Of a stretch of 64,000 nt of DNA, positions 23,025 through 33,482 are shown in pieces. Both the position numbers and the translations under genes were made by a program. Source of the stretch: Plutella xylostella (lineage: Eukaryota > Arthropoda > Insecta > Lepidoptera > Plutellidae); the NCBI RefSeq assembly GCF_932276165.1, contig NC_063988.1, positions 2,666,001 to 2,730,000 of the forward strand, in the 5' to 3' direction. The notes beneath the pieces are model-generated. The model had not been told where the DNA came from. It worked only from the letters and a program-made list of their open reading frames with translations, and made no database searches. Every line of letters begins with the position of its first letter. Position 1 is the first letter of the stretch.

Positions 23025-23448
23025 CAGGTGACCTTTCCCAATCAAGATAAGCAAGATTGAGCGGCTTAGCTTTTGGACAAACAAGAGAATGTCAGGAGGG
23101 TATTAGCGATGGAAAAAGTCACTTAGTCCGGCCCTGGGAACGATCTAAAATCAAAATCTGAGCTGTTTTCACAGGTTAGAAAGTTATTGTTTGTAGGATC
23201 ATTTAAAAGTATTCAAATTTGAAAAAAATGCAGTCATTTTGTTTCCAAACACTTAAAAATATTCCCTAAACTCGTCCAAATTAAATTCAATTCACAGTGC
23301 CAAACTGTCGTTTTCCATTTAGACCACAAGGATCACCACACCACATTATTTTTATTAATCTTTGTTAATTTTAATATACAGAACATGTTTACAGACATGG
23401 GTCTACTGCCGGTTTATGCATTTTTGGAACAAATTTTAAGATAATCAT

Positions 23449-23619
23449 TGTTAAGGCCGTAAGGTTGAATTTTGCGTGGAGGATCTTTTGATTGAAAGAC
23501 GTGCGAACCTTGTAATGATTTTATTTAGACTAAAAATTGCTTTTACCCTATTCGATATTTTAGTGGACTGTAATAGTAATGTATAGCTAGGTACCTATAT
23601 GAGGTTTTGCGTTTGGACA
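23449..23619 (-). repeat. BEL/Pao 3' LTR
   Basis: Reads TGTTAAGGCCG at the left to GCGTTTGGACA at the right on the + strand. Same length as the partner at 29906-30076, and I see no difference. It lies downstream of pol on the minus strand. Confidence 0.95.
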
Positions 23620-24277
23620 TTCCGCCCACCAAAGGACGCAGTTCTTTAAACAATTTAAATACAAAAATCGCTAAGTAAACACAAAATATGCAATGAAATA
23701 TGAAATATTTAAGTACAATATAAGATACCTAACTCAAGGAATAATAACACAATGTGTTTTATGACTTAATTATTAAGCAAGTATGGTGTATGTATTTTCA
23801 ACAACAGATGTACTTATACATAGGTACTCAATTTAAAGAACTAGTGACTGATATTCTTATGTAAATACATCGCTAAGTTTAAATATGAATTTCTTATTTA
23901 ACCGCCCACCATACTATATACTAACACAAAAATAACAATTGATATTTATCTTTAACAATAACAACTCAGGTTTATGAACTTATGAGTTTATTATGACACA
24001 GGTAAGTATGTAACTAATATTAATCTTATTTTGTAGGTATACACATTAGTTAATGTAGCATATAAGCAACAGGTAAGTATTACGATCTAAGGTAAGTATA
24101 AAGGTAAGTACCTACATTAATTATTTTAGTTTATAAGTTCAAAGGTAAGTATTATAATCTAGTTTATAAGTAGCTATAGGCACAAAGATTACATAATACT
24201 TAGGTAGGTAAAGATAGCGAAGTAGTTATTTTTATAACTTAATCATTTAAATTTACTCGGATAACTAATTATAGTAA
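23620..24277 (-). other. BEL/Pao 3' untranslated interior
   Basis: 658 bp between the gag-pol stop and the 3' LTR. It holds the polypurine tract and, on the + strand, four copies of GGTAAGTAT plus one GGTAAGTA between 24001 and 24152. No second coding frame such as env is present. Confidence 0.8.
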
Positions 24278-27200
24278 TTAGGTGCTAAGTTTATTTACAG
24301 GTAAGACACATATTTTACTCACAGGTCGTTTAAAGATGCCGTTTTTACACTTGACGGATACAACGCGTGTAATATTATCAGGACCGACATGTTTTTGTAC
24401 AATTTTGCCTAAAATCCACTTGCTAGGTGGAATATTGTCTTCCTTTAATATAACTACATCATCGATTTCTGGCTCTGCATTCTTTGTGTTCCACTTGTAT
24501 CTTTGATTTAACGTTACCAAATATTCTTTATACCACCTGTTCCAGAAATCGGTGACCATTTTTTGAACTAATCTCCATCTTTCTAGGTGATTTGAATTAC
24601 ATAATAAAGGTTCACCTATCAGAAAGTGGCCCGGTGTCAAGGGGAGGGGGTCATTCGGGTTGTCACTCAGCACAGTTATTGGCCGCGAATTTAAACAAGC
24701 CTCCACTTGGGATAAGACGGTAGCTAGTTCCTCGTACGTAAGTGTAGTGTCTGAGATTACCTTTTTTAGATGCGTCTTGGTACTGCGCACTCCACTTTCC
24801 CAAATTCCGCCAAAGTTCGGGGCCCGGGGGGGGATGAAATGCCATGTGGTGCGTTCTAAACTTAGTAACTCTGCTAACTCACCTGGTAATGTAGATTTGG
24901 CGCTGTTGAACATCTCTCTCAACTGCTTGTCTGCGCCGATAAAGTTGGTGCCATTGTCGCTATAGAGGTCATAACAATGGCCTCTTCTTCCAGTGAATCG
25001 CCTAAATGCTGCGATAAAGCCTTTTGAAGTCAGGTCCGTGACAGCTTCAAGGTGGATGGCGCGGGTCACCATACACACAAACAAACATATGTATCCCTTG
25101 TAGGATTTCGAGCCTCTACCGGGTGAAAACCTAATGTTGATGGGTCCTGCGTAATCGACACCTGCTGACTTGAAGGGTCTGTTGGGTTTCAGTCTCACTT
25201 CGGGTAACTGTCCCATGATTTGAGTTGTATTCTTGACAGAATATCGGATGCACGTTACACACTCTCGATAACTCTTCTTGCATAGGTCCCTCGCTCGCAT
25301 GATCCAGAATTTGGACCTCAAATAATTCAGCATTAGTTGGGGTCCTCCGTGCATTGTCTTCTGGTGGGCATCTACAATAATTAGTCTGCTAAGATGACTC
25401 GTAGCAGGTAATATTATAGGATGCTGTGTGTCATAGTCCGTATGCGATTGTTGGATACGACCGTCGACTCTTAATATGCCACTTTCATCAAGAAGGGGGC
25501 AAAGATTACGGAGTTTACTCTTTTTGGGGACACTTCCTTCAGACTTTAACTGCTTTATCTCGTCTTTGAATTCTATCTCTTGTGCTTGTTTTATACAACT
25601 TTCCAACGTTTGTTTTATTTCTTCTGCTGTTATAAATTGTGTATGTTTCTCGCGTTTCTCTTTAGCTTCTTTTAAGTTCAGCCATCTTCTGCAATAAGAA
25701 ATAACTCTCAACATTCTCTGTAAGTTAGAAAATTTTGTCCAAATTAGCTCATCTTCTGTGTTTATCAAAGCGGTTAAAGTCTTAACTTTCTCTTCTTCTT
25801 GAGTATCTTCAATGTCTGGTGTGCTGACATTGATGTCGTTTTCAGATAGCCAAGCGGGACCGCTCCACCATAATGACTGACTCGATAATTGTGAAGCTGG
25901 TAATCCTCTTGAGGCATAGTCTGCTGGGTTCATGTCTGTAGCAACATGACCCCACTGCTCGTAGTCTAATATGTTGAGTATAGTGGACACTCGGTTGCTC
26001 ACGAATGTGCTCCATCTACTTGCTCCACCTTTCAACCATGCCAAGACGATGGTTGAGTCTGTCCACGCGTGCAGATTTTCCTTATTGATGTTCAATACCT
26101 GAGATACTTCTGAGATTAGTGCAGCTGCCATAGCTGCGCCGCATAACTCTAGTCGAGGAATAGAAATTTGCTTTTCCACAGGCGCAACTTTGGTTTTGGC
26201 AGTAATGAGGCTCACATAAACGTTTTCGTTTTCAACGACTCGGATATAAACTGCTGCTCCATAAGCTGCCTGGGAAGCGTCTGCGAACACATGTAACTCC
26301 GTCTTCGACGTAGTGGAGTTGTGTGACCACCTTGGTATCGTGATGTGTTTAATGTTGTTCAAATCTTGTCTGTAAGTTAACCACTCTTTAAGTAGCTCAC
26401 CTTCTACAGAATCATCCCAGTCTAGGCCTGTCTTCCATAACTTCTGTATGATCATTTTCGCCACAACGACGACAGGCGCAATCCATCCTTCAGGGTCGTA
26501 TAGTTGGGCTACCTCAGAAAGAATATGACGTTTGGTAATCGGCTGTCTCGGCTCTAACATATTCAATGTGTATTCAAAACTATCTGTATCCCGATTCCAA
26601 CACACTCCTAGTATTTTCACCAAACTGTTGACCTTGAGGGGAACTTCTTGATCAGCTCGCTTGTTCTCACTTATGTATTTCATCACGTTCTCATTGTTGC
26701 TACTCCATTTTTGAAGGTCGAACCCACCTGCTCTCATTAAGTCATTCATCTCATTGTAGATTGTTAGGGCTTCTTCTTCTGTGTCGCATCCTGTCAAAAG
26801 GTCATCGATGTAGAAATCCGTCTTCGTTATCTCTGCAGCGAGTGGATATTTATGTTTCTCGTCATCTGCTAGCCTTTGTAGAGATTTCACAGCAAGATAA
26901 GGTGCACAAGCAGTCCCGAAAGTTAGCCTCAAAAGTCTGTAGTGTTCAATCGGCTTATCTGGTGCATCTCTCCACAATATTCTCTGGAAGTGAGTATCTT
27001 CATCAGCTACGCGTACCATTCGATACATTTTGACAATGTCTGCAGTTATACAGATTTTGTGTGTTCTCCACCGCATCAAGATGTGTCGTAAGTCTTGTTG
27101 TAATTTAGGACCTACTAGGAGATCATCATTGAGCGACTTGTTATTCATACCTTTACACGATGCGTCGAAAACAACTCGAACTTTTGTTGTGTCTTTGTCA

Positions 27201-29491
27201 TCCCTCAGGACAGCATGATGAGGAAGATAGACTGCTTTAGGATTGGCGATATCAGCTGCTTGCACCGGAACCATATGCTCTAATTGTATATATTCATCCA
27301 TTACCTTATGATATTCTTCGCGAAGTTTAGTGTTTTTAGTCAGCTTTCTCTCTAAGTACTCGAATCTCTTGGCAGCTACTTCTCTCAATCGACCATTTTG
27401 ACACTCTGGGTTCTCGCTTTTAAATGGAAGTTTTACTACATACCTTCCTTCCTCGTCCCTAACTGTTGTAGCATTGTAGAACTCTTCACAATTTTCTTCT
27501 TCTCTTGACAATCTCTTTTCTATATTATTAGGCTCGTTTTCTAACTCCCAAAATAGCTTCAGCATCTCATCTTCTTTAACATGAACATGCAAGCTTGTGA
27601 TATTTCTCTGCGCGGTGATTGGTTCTCGAGATATCCTTCCAGATAACACCCAACCTAGAATAGTATTCTGTGCCAGTAAGTTACCTTTTGGATGTTTGAT
27701 GACGCCGTCCAGTAGAACGTCGCTGTAGATCTCCGCTCCAAGTAGAATGTCGATTCTCCCTGGTGTGGCATACCCTGGGTCAGCTAACTCTAAATTCTCG
27801 AAGTTTAACCCGTCAGGTGTGCTAAGTTTAGTAGTGGGTAAAAGTGTTGTAAGTGAACGTAGTACGTACGCTTCTACTCGAACTGATGCTTTGGGATTGT
27901 GGCGTGATTTCACGCAAAGTGAGACCATGTGTTTAATTCTCGTTTGCCCGTCTCCCAAGCTTGACACCCAACCACTTACTGATTCTCGTTTAAGATTAAG
28001 TAATTGAACGGTCGCCTCTGTGACAAATGATGCCTGTGACCCTTGGTCTAATAAAGCTCTAATCATATATTTGCAACCATTTTTACTCTCAACTATCACA
28101 TTAGCAGTAGCTAAAAGTACACAGTTAGGTTTCATTTGCTCACTAGAAAAATTGGTTACAATGTGTGTATCATTAGACAAAGGCTTACCTCTCGACGACG
28201 ACTCGCTCGAAATACCTGTAGATGTACTCGTAGTTTGACTCTCAGTGGGCTTCTCCGTGTTCTGCTCTCGCTCGAAGTGCAGGAGCGAATGGTGGCGCCG
28301 CCCGCAGCGCCTGCAGCACGCCGCCTGCCGGCACCTCAGCACCGAGTGGGACGGCGCGAGGCAGTTGAAGCATAGCTTGTTGGACTGCACGAAGTTCTGT
28401 CTCTCGTTAGTAGGCATCTCTCCGAATTTCTTGCAATTGTAGATGTAGTGCTCTCCGCTGCACATTGCACACTTGATGTCGTGTGTTTTCACGTCTCTGT
28501 TCATGTTTGTATGGAAGGTCTTAGGTTTCACAATAGGTTTAGGTTGACTTGTCCTCTGCGTAGTAATCTTATTATTGTCTATCATCTCTAATGATCTGAA
28601 TCTAGCCTCTAGAAAGTCTTGCAGTTCCGACCAGGTAGGCAATTCAATGCTGCTTCCGCTTAGATGCTGTTCCCACTGTCTCATAGACTCAGTATCCAAC
28701 TTTGATACGACCAAGTAGACAATCAACAAGTCCCAGGTATCAGTTTGCACTTCCATATTTTTCAAAGCATTCAAACATGTAGAAAAGGTGTCTACTAATT
28801 GTTTAATTAAACTCGCCGACTCCGTGTTAATTGATCTATGTGTAAATAATAACTTCAATAATGCATTGCAATTAAATCTCTTGTTGTTGTATCGCTTCAC
28901 TAATAGGTTCCACGCCTCGGTATAGTTTGCATTAGTTGTAGTAAAATTGCGTAACATTGCTTCTGGTTCTCCAACTAAGTTACCCTTTAAGTAATGTAAC
29001 TTTTGTACAGGTGATAAGCGCTTATGGTTGTGTATGAGTGAAGAAAATAAGTCGTAGAACGTCTGCCATTCTTCATACTTGCCACTGAACTTAGGTATTT
29101 CGATCATAGGCAACTTAACTTCGTCATCTAATGATTTCTGTACATTACCCATCGGTGTAGAAGTGTGAGGAGGTGGTGAAGAAGGAGTAGATGGCTCCAA
29201 GAATGGCTGAAGACGCTCCTTTAAGGTGGCCTTGTATTGTGTATACAACTCTTCAAAGGTTTCATAGGTATTTTCTTCGAAATATGAATCTTCTCTGTCT
29301 TCTTGTTTAGTAATTTTCACAATAATGCTCTTATGACCGTCTTTAAAGTCTTTCCAAAGCTGTTCTAATGTTTCTAACCTCGTTTCTATGTAACTTCTCT
29401 TAATCCTCTCCTTAGGCGTCTTTTTGTAATTAGTTTCAGCTCTTTTTAAGGTCTCCAGAAGCTCGTGCTGACATATAAGTAGATCCTCCAT
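24278..29491 (-). CDS. BEL/Pao gag-pol polyprotein
   Basis: A single 1737-residue frame codes for all products of the retrotransposon. In order: a Gag-like region of DUF1759 type (about 130-290, PKFSGKYEEWQTF); three zinc knuckles (about 338-405, with CAMCSGEHYIYNC); an aspartic protease with the BEL-type active site DQGSQ (about 482); reverse transcriptase with VVFDAS (about 773) and the catalytic YIDD (about 893); RNase H (LHVFADAS about 1067, WTDST about 1148); an integrase HHCC zinc finger (HQKTMHGGP, CKKSYRECVTC; about 1378-1415); the integrase core with D-D-E in GVDYAGP, YSDNGTNF and GIWESG (about 1446, 1512, 1567); and a DUF5641-type C-terminus (LTPGHFLIGEPL). I see no stop, frameshift or missing key residue, so it may be active. 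The start is the first in-frame ATG at 29491. Confidence 0.96.
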   Translation of the reverse strand: MEDLLICQHELLETLKRAETNYKKTPKERIKRSYIETRLETLEQLWKDFKDGHKSIIVKITKQEDREDSYFEENTYETFEELYTQYKATLKERLQPFLEPSTPSSPPPHTSTPMGNVQKSLDDEVKLPMIEIPKFSGKYEEWQTFYDLFSSLIHNHKRLSPVQKLHYLKGNLVGEPEAMLRNFTTTNANYTEAWNLLVKRYNNKRFNCNALLKLLFTHRSINTESASLIKQLVDTFSTCLNALKNMEVQTDTWDLLIVYLVVSKLDTESMRQWEQHLSGSSIELPTWSELQDFLEARFRSLEMIDNNKITTQRTSQPKPIVKPKTFHTNMNRDVKTHDIKCAMCSGEHYIYNCKKFGEMPTNERQNFVQSNKLCFNCLAPSHSVLRCRQAACCRRCGRRHHSLLHFEREQNTEKPTESQTTSTSTGISSESSSRGKPLSNDTHIVTNFSSEQMKPNCVLLATANVIVESKNGCKYMIRALLDQGSQASFVTEATVQLLNLKRESVSGWVSSLGDGQTRIKHMVSLCVKSRHNPKASVRVEAYVLRSLTTLLPTTKLSTPDGLNFENLELADPGYATPGRIDILLGAEIYSDVLLDGVIKHPKGNLLAQNTILGWVLSGRISREPITAQRNITSLHVHVKEDEMLKLFWELENEPNNIEKRLSREEENCEEFYNATTVRDEEGRYVVKLPFKSENPECQNGRLREVAAKRFEYLERKLTKNTKLREEYHKVMDEYIQLEHMVPVQAADIANPKAVYLPHHAVLRDDKDTTKVRVVFDASCKGMNNKSLNDDLLVGPKLQQDLRHILMRWRTHKICITADIVKMYRMVRVADEDTHFQRILWRDAPDKPIEHYRLLRLTFGTACAPYLAVKSLQRLADDEKHKYPLAAEITKTDFYIDDLLTGCDTEEEALTIYNEMNDLMRAGGFDLQKWSSNNENVMKYISENKRADQEVPLKVNSLVKILGVCWNRDTDSFEYTLNMLEPRQPITKRHILSEVAQLYDPEGWIAPVVVVAKMIIQKLWKTGLDWDDSVEGELLKEWLTYRQDLNNIKHITIPRWSHNSTTSKTELHVFADASQAAYGAAVYIRVVENENVYVSLITAKTKVAPVEKQISIPRLELCGAAMAAALISEVSQVLNINKENLHAWTDSTIVLAWLKGGASRWSTFVSNRVSTILNILDYEQWGHVATDMNPADYASRGLPASQLSSQSLWWSGPAWLSENDINVSTPDIEDTQEEEKVKTLTALINTEDELIWTKFSNLQRMLRVISYCRRWLNLKEAKEKREKHTQFITAEEIKQTLESCIKQAQEIEFKDEIKQLKSEGSVPKKSKLRNLCPLLDESGILRVDGRIQQSHTDYDTQHPIILPATSHLSRLIIVDAHQKTMHGGPQLMLNYLRSKFWIMRARDLCKKSYRECVTCIRYSVKNTTQIMGQLPEVRLKPNRPFKSAGVDYAGPINIRFSPGRGSKSYKGYICLFVCMVTRAIHLEAVTDLTSKGFIAAFRRFTGRRGHCYDLYSDNGTNFIGADKQLREMFNSAKSTLPGELAELLSLERTTWHFIPPRAPNFGGIWESGVRSTKTHLKKVISDTTLTYEELATVLSQVEACLNSRPITVLSDNPNDPLPLTPGHFLIGEPLLCNSNHLERWRLVQKMVTDFWNRWYKEYLVTLNQRYKWNTKNAEPEIDDVVILKEDNIPPSKWILGKIVQKHVGPDNITRVVSVKCKNGIFKRPVSKICVLPVNKLST

Positions 29492-29905
29492 TGTTAACTT
29501 GCTTTAAATATAACTTATATAACGCAAAACACTTGGTAGGTATTGTAGGTAAACACCGTATTGTAATAGCGTCGCAGGACACGCAGGTTATAATGTGTGT
29601 AGTGATTTAATAGCCGTTAAACCACGATGACTCGCTCAGTTTATTCATTAAAACACTGCAATCCGTTTAGGTACACTAAATTCTCACTCAGTTATAGGTG
29701 TTTATGCGTATATAGTTCACTGTAACTGTTTTAATAAAGTTAACAACATGTGTTTCACAAAGTTAATTTGAATGTCCAATAATTTATAACACTTATTTTT
29801 GCAATAAAATGTTCGTCTATTCACTCCTTATCTCACGGCTTTTGTTCTCGGCTCACTCGCGACCGGTCGGTGGCTCACACGCATGCGGTTCGGTTAGGAC
29901 CATAA
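29492..29905 (-). other. BEL/Pao 5' leader
   Basis: 414 bp between the 5' LTR and the gag-pol start. It should hold the primer-binding site next to the LTR (TGGTCCTAACC read on the minus strand) and packaging signals. I see no coding frame. Confidence 0.75.
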
Positions 29906-30076
29906 TGTTAAGGCCGTAAGGTTGAATTTTGCGTGGAGGATCTTTTGATTGAAAGACGTGCGAACCTTGTAATGATTTTATTTAGACTAAAAATTGCTTT
30001 TACCCTATTCGATATTTTAGTGGACTGTAATAGTAATGTATAGCTAGGTACCTATATGAGGTTTTGCGTTTGGACA
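29906..30076 (-). repeat. BEL/Pao 5' LTR
   Basis: Matches the LTR at 23449-23619 throughout by eye, and is followed by the ATCAT target duplication at 30077. It should hold the element promoter. Confidence 0.95.
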
Positions 30077-30081
30077 ATCAT

Positions 30082-30595
30082 AGTCATTCCATTTTCAAAT
30101 TTAAAAATCGTACTATCACTAAAAGATAAATTAGATTAGCCATTACGAAGCAATTAATTCATGTACAAAGATTGAGAATGAACTACATATATCATAAAGA
30201 AGCAACGAAAAAATATATTAGCTACAGGTACCTAAGTACTTTTAAATTATTTATTCCACTTAAATTGTAATTCGTGCTAATGAAACAAGTGCTACTACTT
30301 AAAATACATACACCGTAGTTGCTTCAACAAAAAAATACTGGTTCTTCATACTATTAAAACTTGGTACATAACTTATCAATGGACTGAGTAAAAAAACTCA
30401 AAATGGTCTAATACAATTTAGTACAGATTCAATTCACTCAAAAACATATTATTTTTGTAGAAATTAGAGGCACTACTGTGATCTCATCGGATACCTGGTC
30501 TAATTAAATATGAATTTTATACAGATGCAGTTGCCTAAGCTATTTCTTGTCTTTCGAAAAATACTAGACGGTACATAAGGAGTCTTAAGTCGGAA
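30082..30595. other. Gene-free stretch
   Basis: AT-rich sequence. No feature seen. Confidence 0.4.
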
Positions 30596-30665
30596 GCGTA
30601 TCACTGAGGTTAAGCAACACATGGCACGGTCAGCGATTGGATGGGTGACTAAGTGGTTCTTTTCT
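30596..30665 (+). mobile_element. 5S rRNA-derived SINE fragment, copy 1
   Basis: TATCACTGAGGTTAAGCAAC then GGCACGGTCAGCGATTGGAT and GGGTGAC follow the internal promoter part of 5S rRNA (A box and C box) in order and spacing. The 5' third of 5S is absent. The 5S-like part is followed by AAGTGGTTCTTTTCTGGA, shared with copy 2 at 51507. An RTE tail in the opposite direction follows. Confidence 0.75.
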
Positions 30666-30669
30666 GGAC

Positions 30670-30905
30670 GCTTTCGTCGCGTCCCCAGTGCTGGGGAACA
30701 GTTCTCCTTCCAATGAAGGAAGAGACATAGACCTAGTCCACCACGCCGGCCTAGTTCGGATTGGTGGACCCCAACACAAGCAAGCTTGTGCTGGGTAAGT
30801 TATCGGGTAAGTGGTAAGCCCGACTGTCAGATGTTTTCAAGCTGCCTGAAGGCCACTAATCAGAGGCCTAGTCAGGCTCAGTCAAAAACTATCCAGTACC
30901 CCTAT
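30670..30905 (-). repeat. RTE-like LINE 3' region
   Basis: The complement contains GGCGTGGTGGACTAGG, CTTCATTGGAAGGAG and GCACAAGCTTGCTTGTG, the 3' region of the RTE family seen at 21785. It is truncated at both ends, without the (GAT)n tail. Confidence 0.7.
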
Positions 30906-31969
30906 TTATTTTACCTGCTCGGTTAAAACCAAATTTTCTCGGAGCATTACAATTTTACTGAGGAGGCTCTAATTAAAAATGAAACAATCGTATTGACATT
31001 CTGAGAGCAACACATAAATCAACTCGAACTGGTTTCGTAGGCTAGTATCGATGTCTTTGCTCGTTACAATACTACCACTGTTTCTTTGACAATTCGTAGT
31101 GGCGCCACAGTCGTGAGAAAAAATGAGTTAAGTTTGATGTTTCTAATTTCCCTTAGTTTATCAAATACGCAAGTGAAATACAAGACTCAATCTAGGTATG
31201 CTTATTTTTTTATTTAAATTATAATTATTATACTTACATAAATAATGTAGGTAAGCTGTGTATGCTTCAAAATTAAAATACATTATTCTTTTCGTTACTT
31301 TATGACACTTTAAAACCTGCAAACGATTATTAGCGCTCTGTAACTAAATCATTTATGCAATCTGTACAAGCTAGAGTAATAGCGCATTGACAGGGCGCGC
31401 CCACGGTAAATAATAATTAAAATAGGTACGTATAATGTCAAATGTCACATTAAATGTCATGGCGGAAAGTCATCGGGTTTGATCCAGTTTTTTCTCGCGT
31501 CACTTCCGCATTACCGAGGCTGTGTGTGTGAGTGGCCAGTACTCCGCGTGCTGGCTGAATACCAGCGAAAAGAAAAAAATATAAGATCGTTTCGCATTCC
31601 TCATTTGAATTGAGCCGTTTGTTATTGTTATCTAACCATTATAATAACAGATTGCGTATTGTCGTTATCGCTGTCGGTATTAGATTCACTTATTACGGGT
31701 AGACATTTTATTTATGCTAATATAACATCGGTAACAACATGACCAGCAGTGGATGATTATTGGGTGATGATGATGTAGGTACCTATAGATTATGGTTTTT
31801 TTTGGTAATTTTACAACTTTATTTTTACTGTAGGTATTAGGTACATATGTAAGTACCTATATGAAATCTATAACATAACCAGCTGCATTGATCCGGCTAT
31901 CGAAGCCACGGGCCCTCAATTGAGAAACTAAACAATGAGGGGTCACACTACCTTACGAAAAAATTTAGT
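30906..31969. other. Gene-free stretch with a promoter-like patch
   Basis: No coding exon. 31455-31560 is GC-richer with CATGGCGG, GCGTCACTTCCGC and (GT)n, features of housekeeping promoters, but no transcript can be traced. 31740-31775 has a tiny RTE C-terminus remnant (CAGCAGTGGATGATTATTGG then GTGATGATGATG). Confidence 0.4.
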
Positions 31970-32100
31970 TCTAGATTCTAGAATCTATGGCGTTTCTAAC
32001 CACATTTTTTTCTTGTTGTATTAATCTTGGCTACCTGTGGTATAAAAGAACTGTTGTCACTGTCTAAACATAATTCCAGACATTGTGAAACAGGCCCTAA
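31970..32100. repeat. MITE end with GTGAAACAGGCCC motif
   Basis: The end CCAGACATTGTGAAACAGGC recurs at 54211-54235 as CCAGACAATGTGAAACAGGG. I identify only this end. The MITE at 32102 inserted next to it. Confidence 0.5.
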
Positions 32101-32287
32101 TGCCGTGTCCGCATCGCGAATATTTTTTAATTAATTCGCGCGAATTATATTCCGCGATCGAAGTACGCCTGTTGATTTTTTTGCGATTTTTTTTCCGCAA
32201 GCGGTTACTCCTATAGTATTCGATGTGTTACAGAATTGCGAATTAATTCCGTGCGCTAAAATATTCGCGGTGTGGACACGGCCTAAT
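32097..32287. mobile_element. MITE with CTAAT target duplication
   Basis: The element 32102-32282 (181 bp) starts GCCGTGTCCGCATCGCGAAT and ends ATTCGCGGTGTGGACACGGC. The imperfect inverted ends extend through the AATTAATTCGC motifs. CTAAT flanks both sides (32097-32101 and 32283-32287). No coding sequence. Confidence 0.8.
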
Positions 32288-32289
32288 TG

Positions 32290-32345
32290 TACCAATAGCA
32301 TGATGAAACGAGAGCTCTTTTTTGTCAAGCTAAAGTAACCCTGGC
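32290..32345. repeat. Decayed GGGTYACTCTATA MITE arm
   Basis: GAAACGAGAGCTCTTTTTTG then GTAACCCTGG resembles the right arm of the MITE family, strongly diverged. Confidence 0.35.
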
Positions 32346-32769
32346 CACAACGGGACTGTGATAAAGCACTACGGTCTGCAAATAAAGCCTATTACAAGAG
32401 CATTAGGGCACCGCTCGCGGCGCTGACCGTACGGGAAGTGTCGCCGGCGCGAGCGAGGCTTCGGCGGTGTTCGGACTTGGACGTAGGCTGTATAATTGTT
32501 TTTTGTAAGTTTTCAATGGGACGAAATATAGGTTTTATTTAGTACCTTTTATTATTCGGGGCGTAATTAAGGGTCTGAGGGTTAAGGTAACATCAATACT
32601 CTAATAAGAGCAATACCAGACATTGCTACCGTACTTTTTGCAGTTTAAAGATCAAACGAAAACGAAACAGGGTCTTTAGTTTGTCACTCCCAAACTTAAT
32701 TTAATTGCTAAGCTTCCGGAAAACCGTGTTTTGTTTTAACTGAGAAATAGCTTTCACTATTTGTTACCT

Positions 32770-33020
32770 TTTCTAGGCCATTCCGAAATCAAAAACCCTC
32801 AAGTAGGAACCGGGACAATCCGTCGATTTCTCCTGCGAGTGGTCCGCGTCGCGATAAATAAGCGCGGGAAGGTCTAATTCCGCGGCGGCCATATTTACGC
32901 GTCGCGTGGGCGGCGGCGGGGTGCGGGGGGCGACGGGGGCGGGCGGGGACACACAGAATAGCCACAGACAACTTTGACCCGCCACAGATAACCGACACGA
33001 TCGCCACAGGATAAGCTAGC
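32770..33020. promoter_or_regulatory. CpG-rich block, possible regulatory region
   Basis: The block is far more GC- and CpG-rich than its surroundings (CGCGTCGCG at both 32847-32855 and 32899-32907, G-run blocks at 32910-32945). It holds GCGGCCATATTTAC with a YY1/Pho-like GCCAT core. A minus-strand frame with NMAAAELDLPALIYRD is open here, but no family or splice support is visible. It could be a promoter or first exon of an unseen gene. Confidence 0.35.
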
Positions 33021-33482
33021 GCTGCGGATGATCAGTTTATGGTGTTTAAACACTGGGGGTTGTTATTCTAAGGTTAATAATGTGAAAATTAAAACTTCTA
33101 CTTCTGTTTGTTGTCGCTGTACGTACACATGTAACAATTGCTGAGCGCGGACGTTTTTCGCCCTTCGGTGATCACCGATATGCCGTCTTTCCATCATACT
33201 TGACTAGTGGAACTGGATAATAAAATCCACCAGTAAACGTACCTAATACTTTAAGATGAAGCAGGAAGCCAATGAAAACCTCTAACTCTTCAGCCACTAA
33301 ATTTGCAGTATCCTATGCGATCGAGAGTGCTCAACGCATAATATTACCATTGTAGGCTAAAACCCATGGCAAAATTATAGCCACGAGGACCGCGCGGTGG
33401 ACAGCCGTGCCAATTGGAGGTATAAATTGCAAGTGTCGTTTCTATATTGTTCGTTAATCTATGCAAGTGTCGGTGAAGGCAG
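33021..33482. other. Gene-free stretch
   Basis: No feature that I can support. Confidence 0.4.

Larger units (their letters stand above)
23444..30081 (-). mobile_element. Apparently intact BEL/Pao LTR retrotransposon
   Basis: A complete element (23449-30076, 6628 bp) is bounded by two 171-bp LTRs that start TG and end CA and that I read as identical. ATCAT target duplications lie at 23444-23448 and 30077-30081, the 5-bp size usual for BEL/Pao. On the minus strand the 5' LTR is followed after a few bases by TGGTCCTAACC, a plausible tRNA primer-binding start. The 3' LTR is preceded by purine-rich GGTGGGCGGAA (23620-23630), a polypurine tract. One long gag-pol frame fills the interior. No env-like frame follows. 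Identical LTRs imply a recent insertion. Confidence 0.95.

Noticed and set aside
23620..24277. Envelope gene of the BEL element
   Set aside because: No long frame or membrane-protein features lie between pol and the 3' LTR.
28136..28442. GC-rich plus-strand frames opposite gag-pol
   Set aside because: They are antisense shadows of the BEL zinc-knuckle region.
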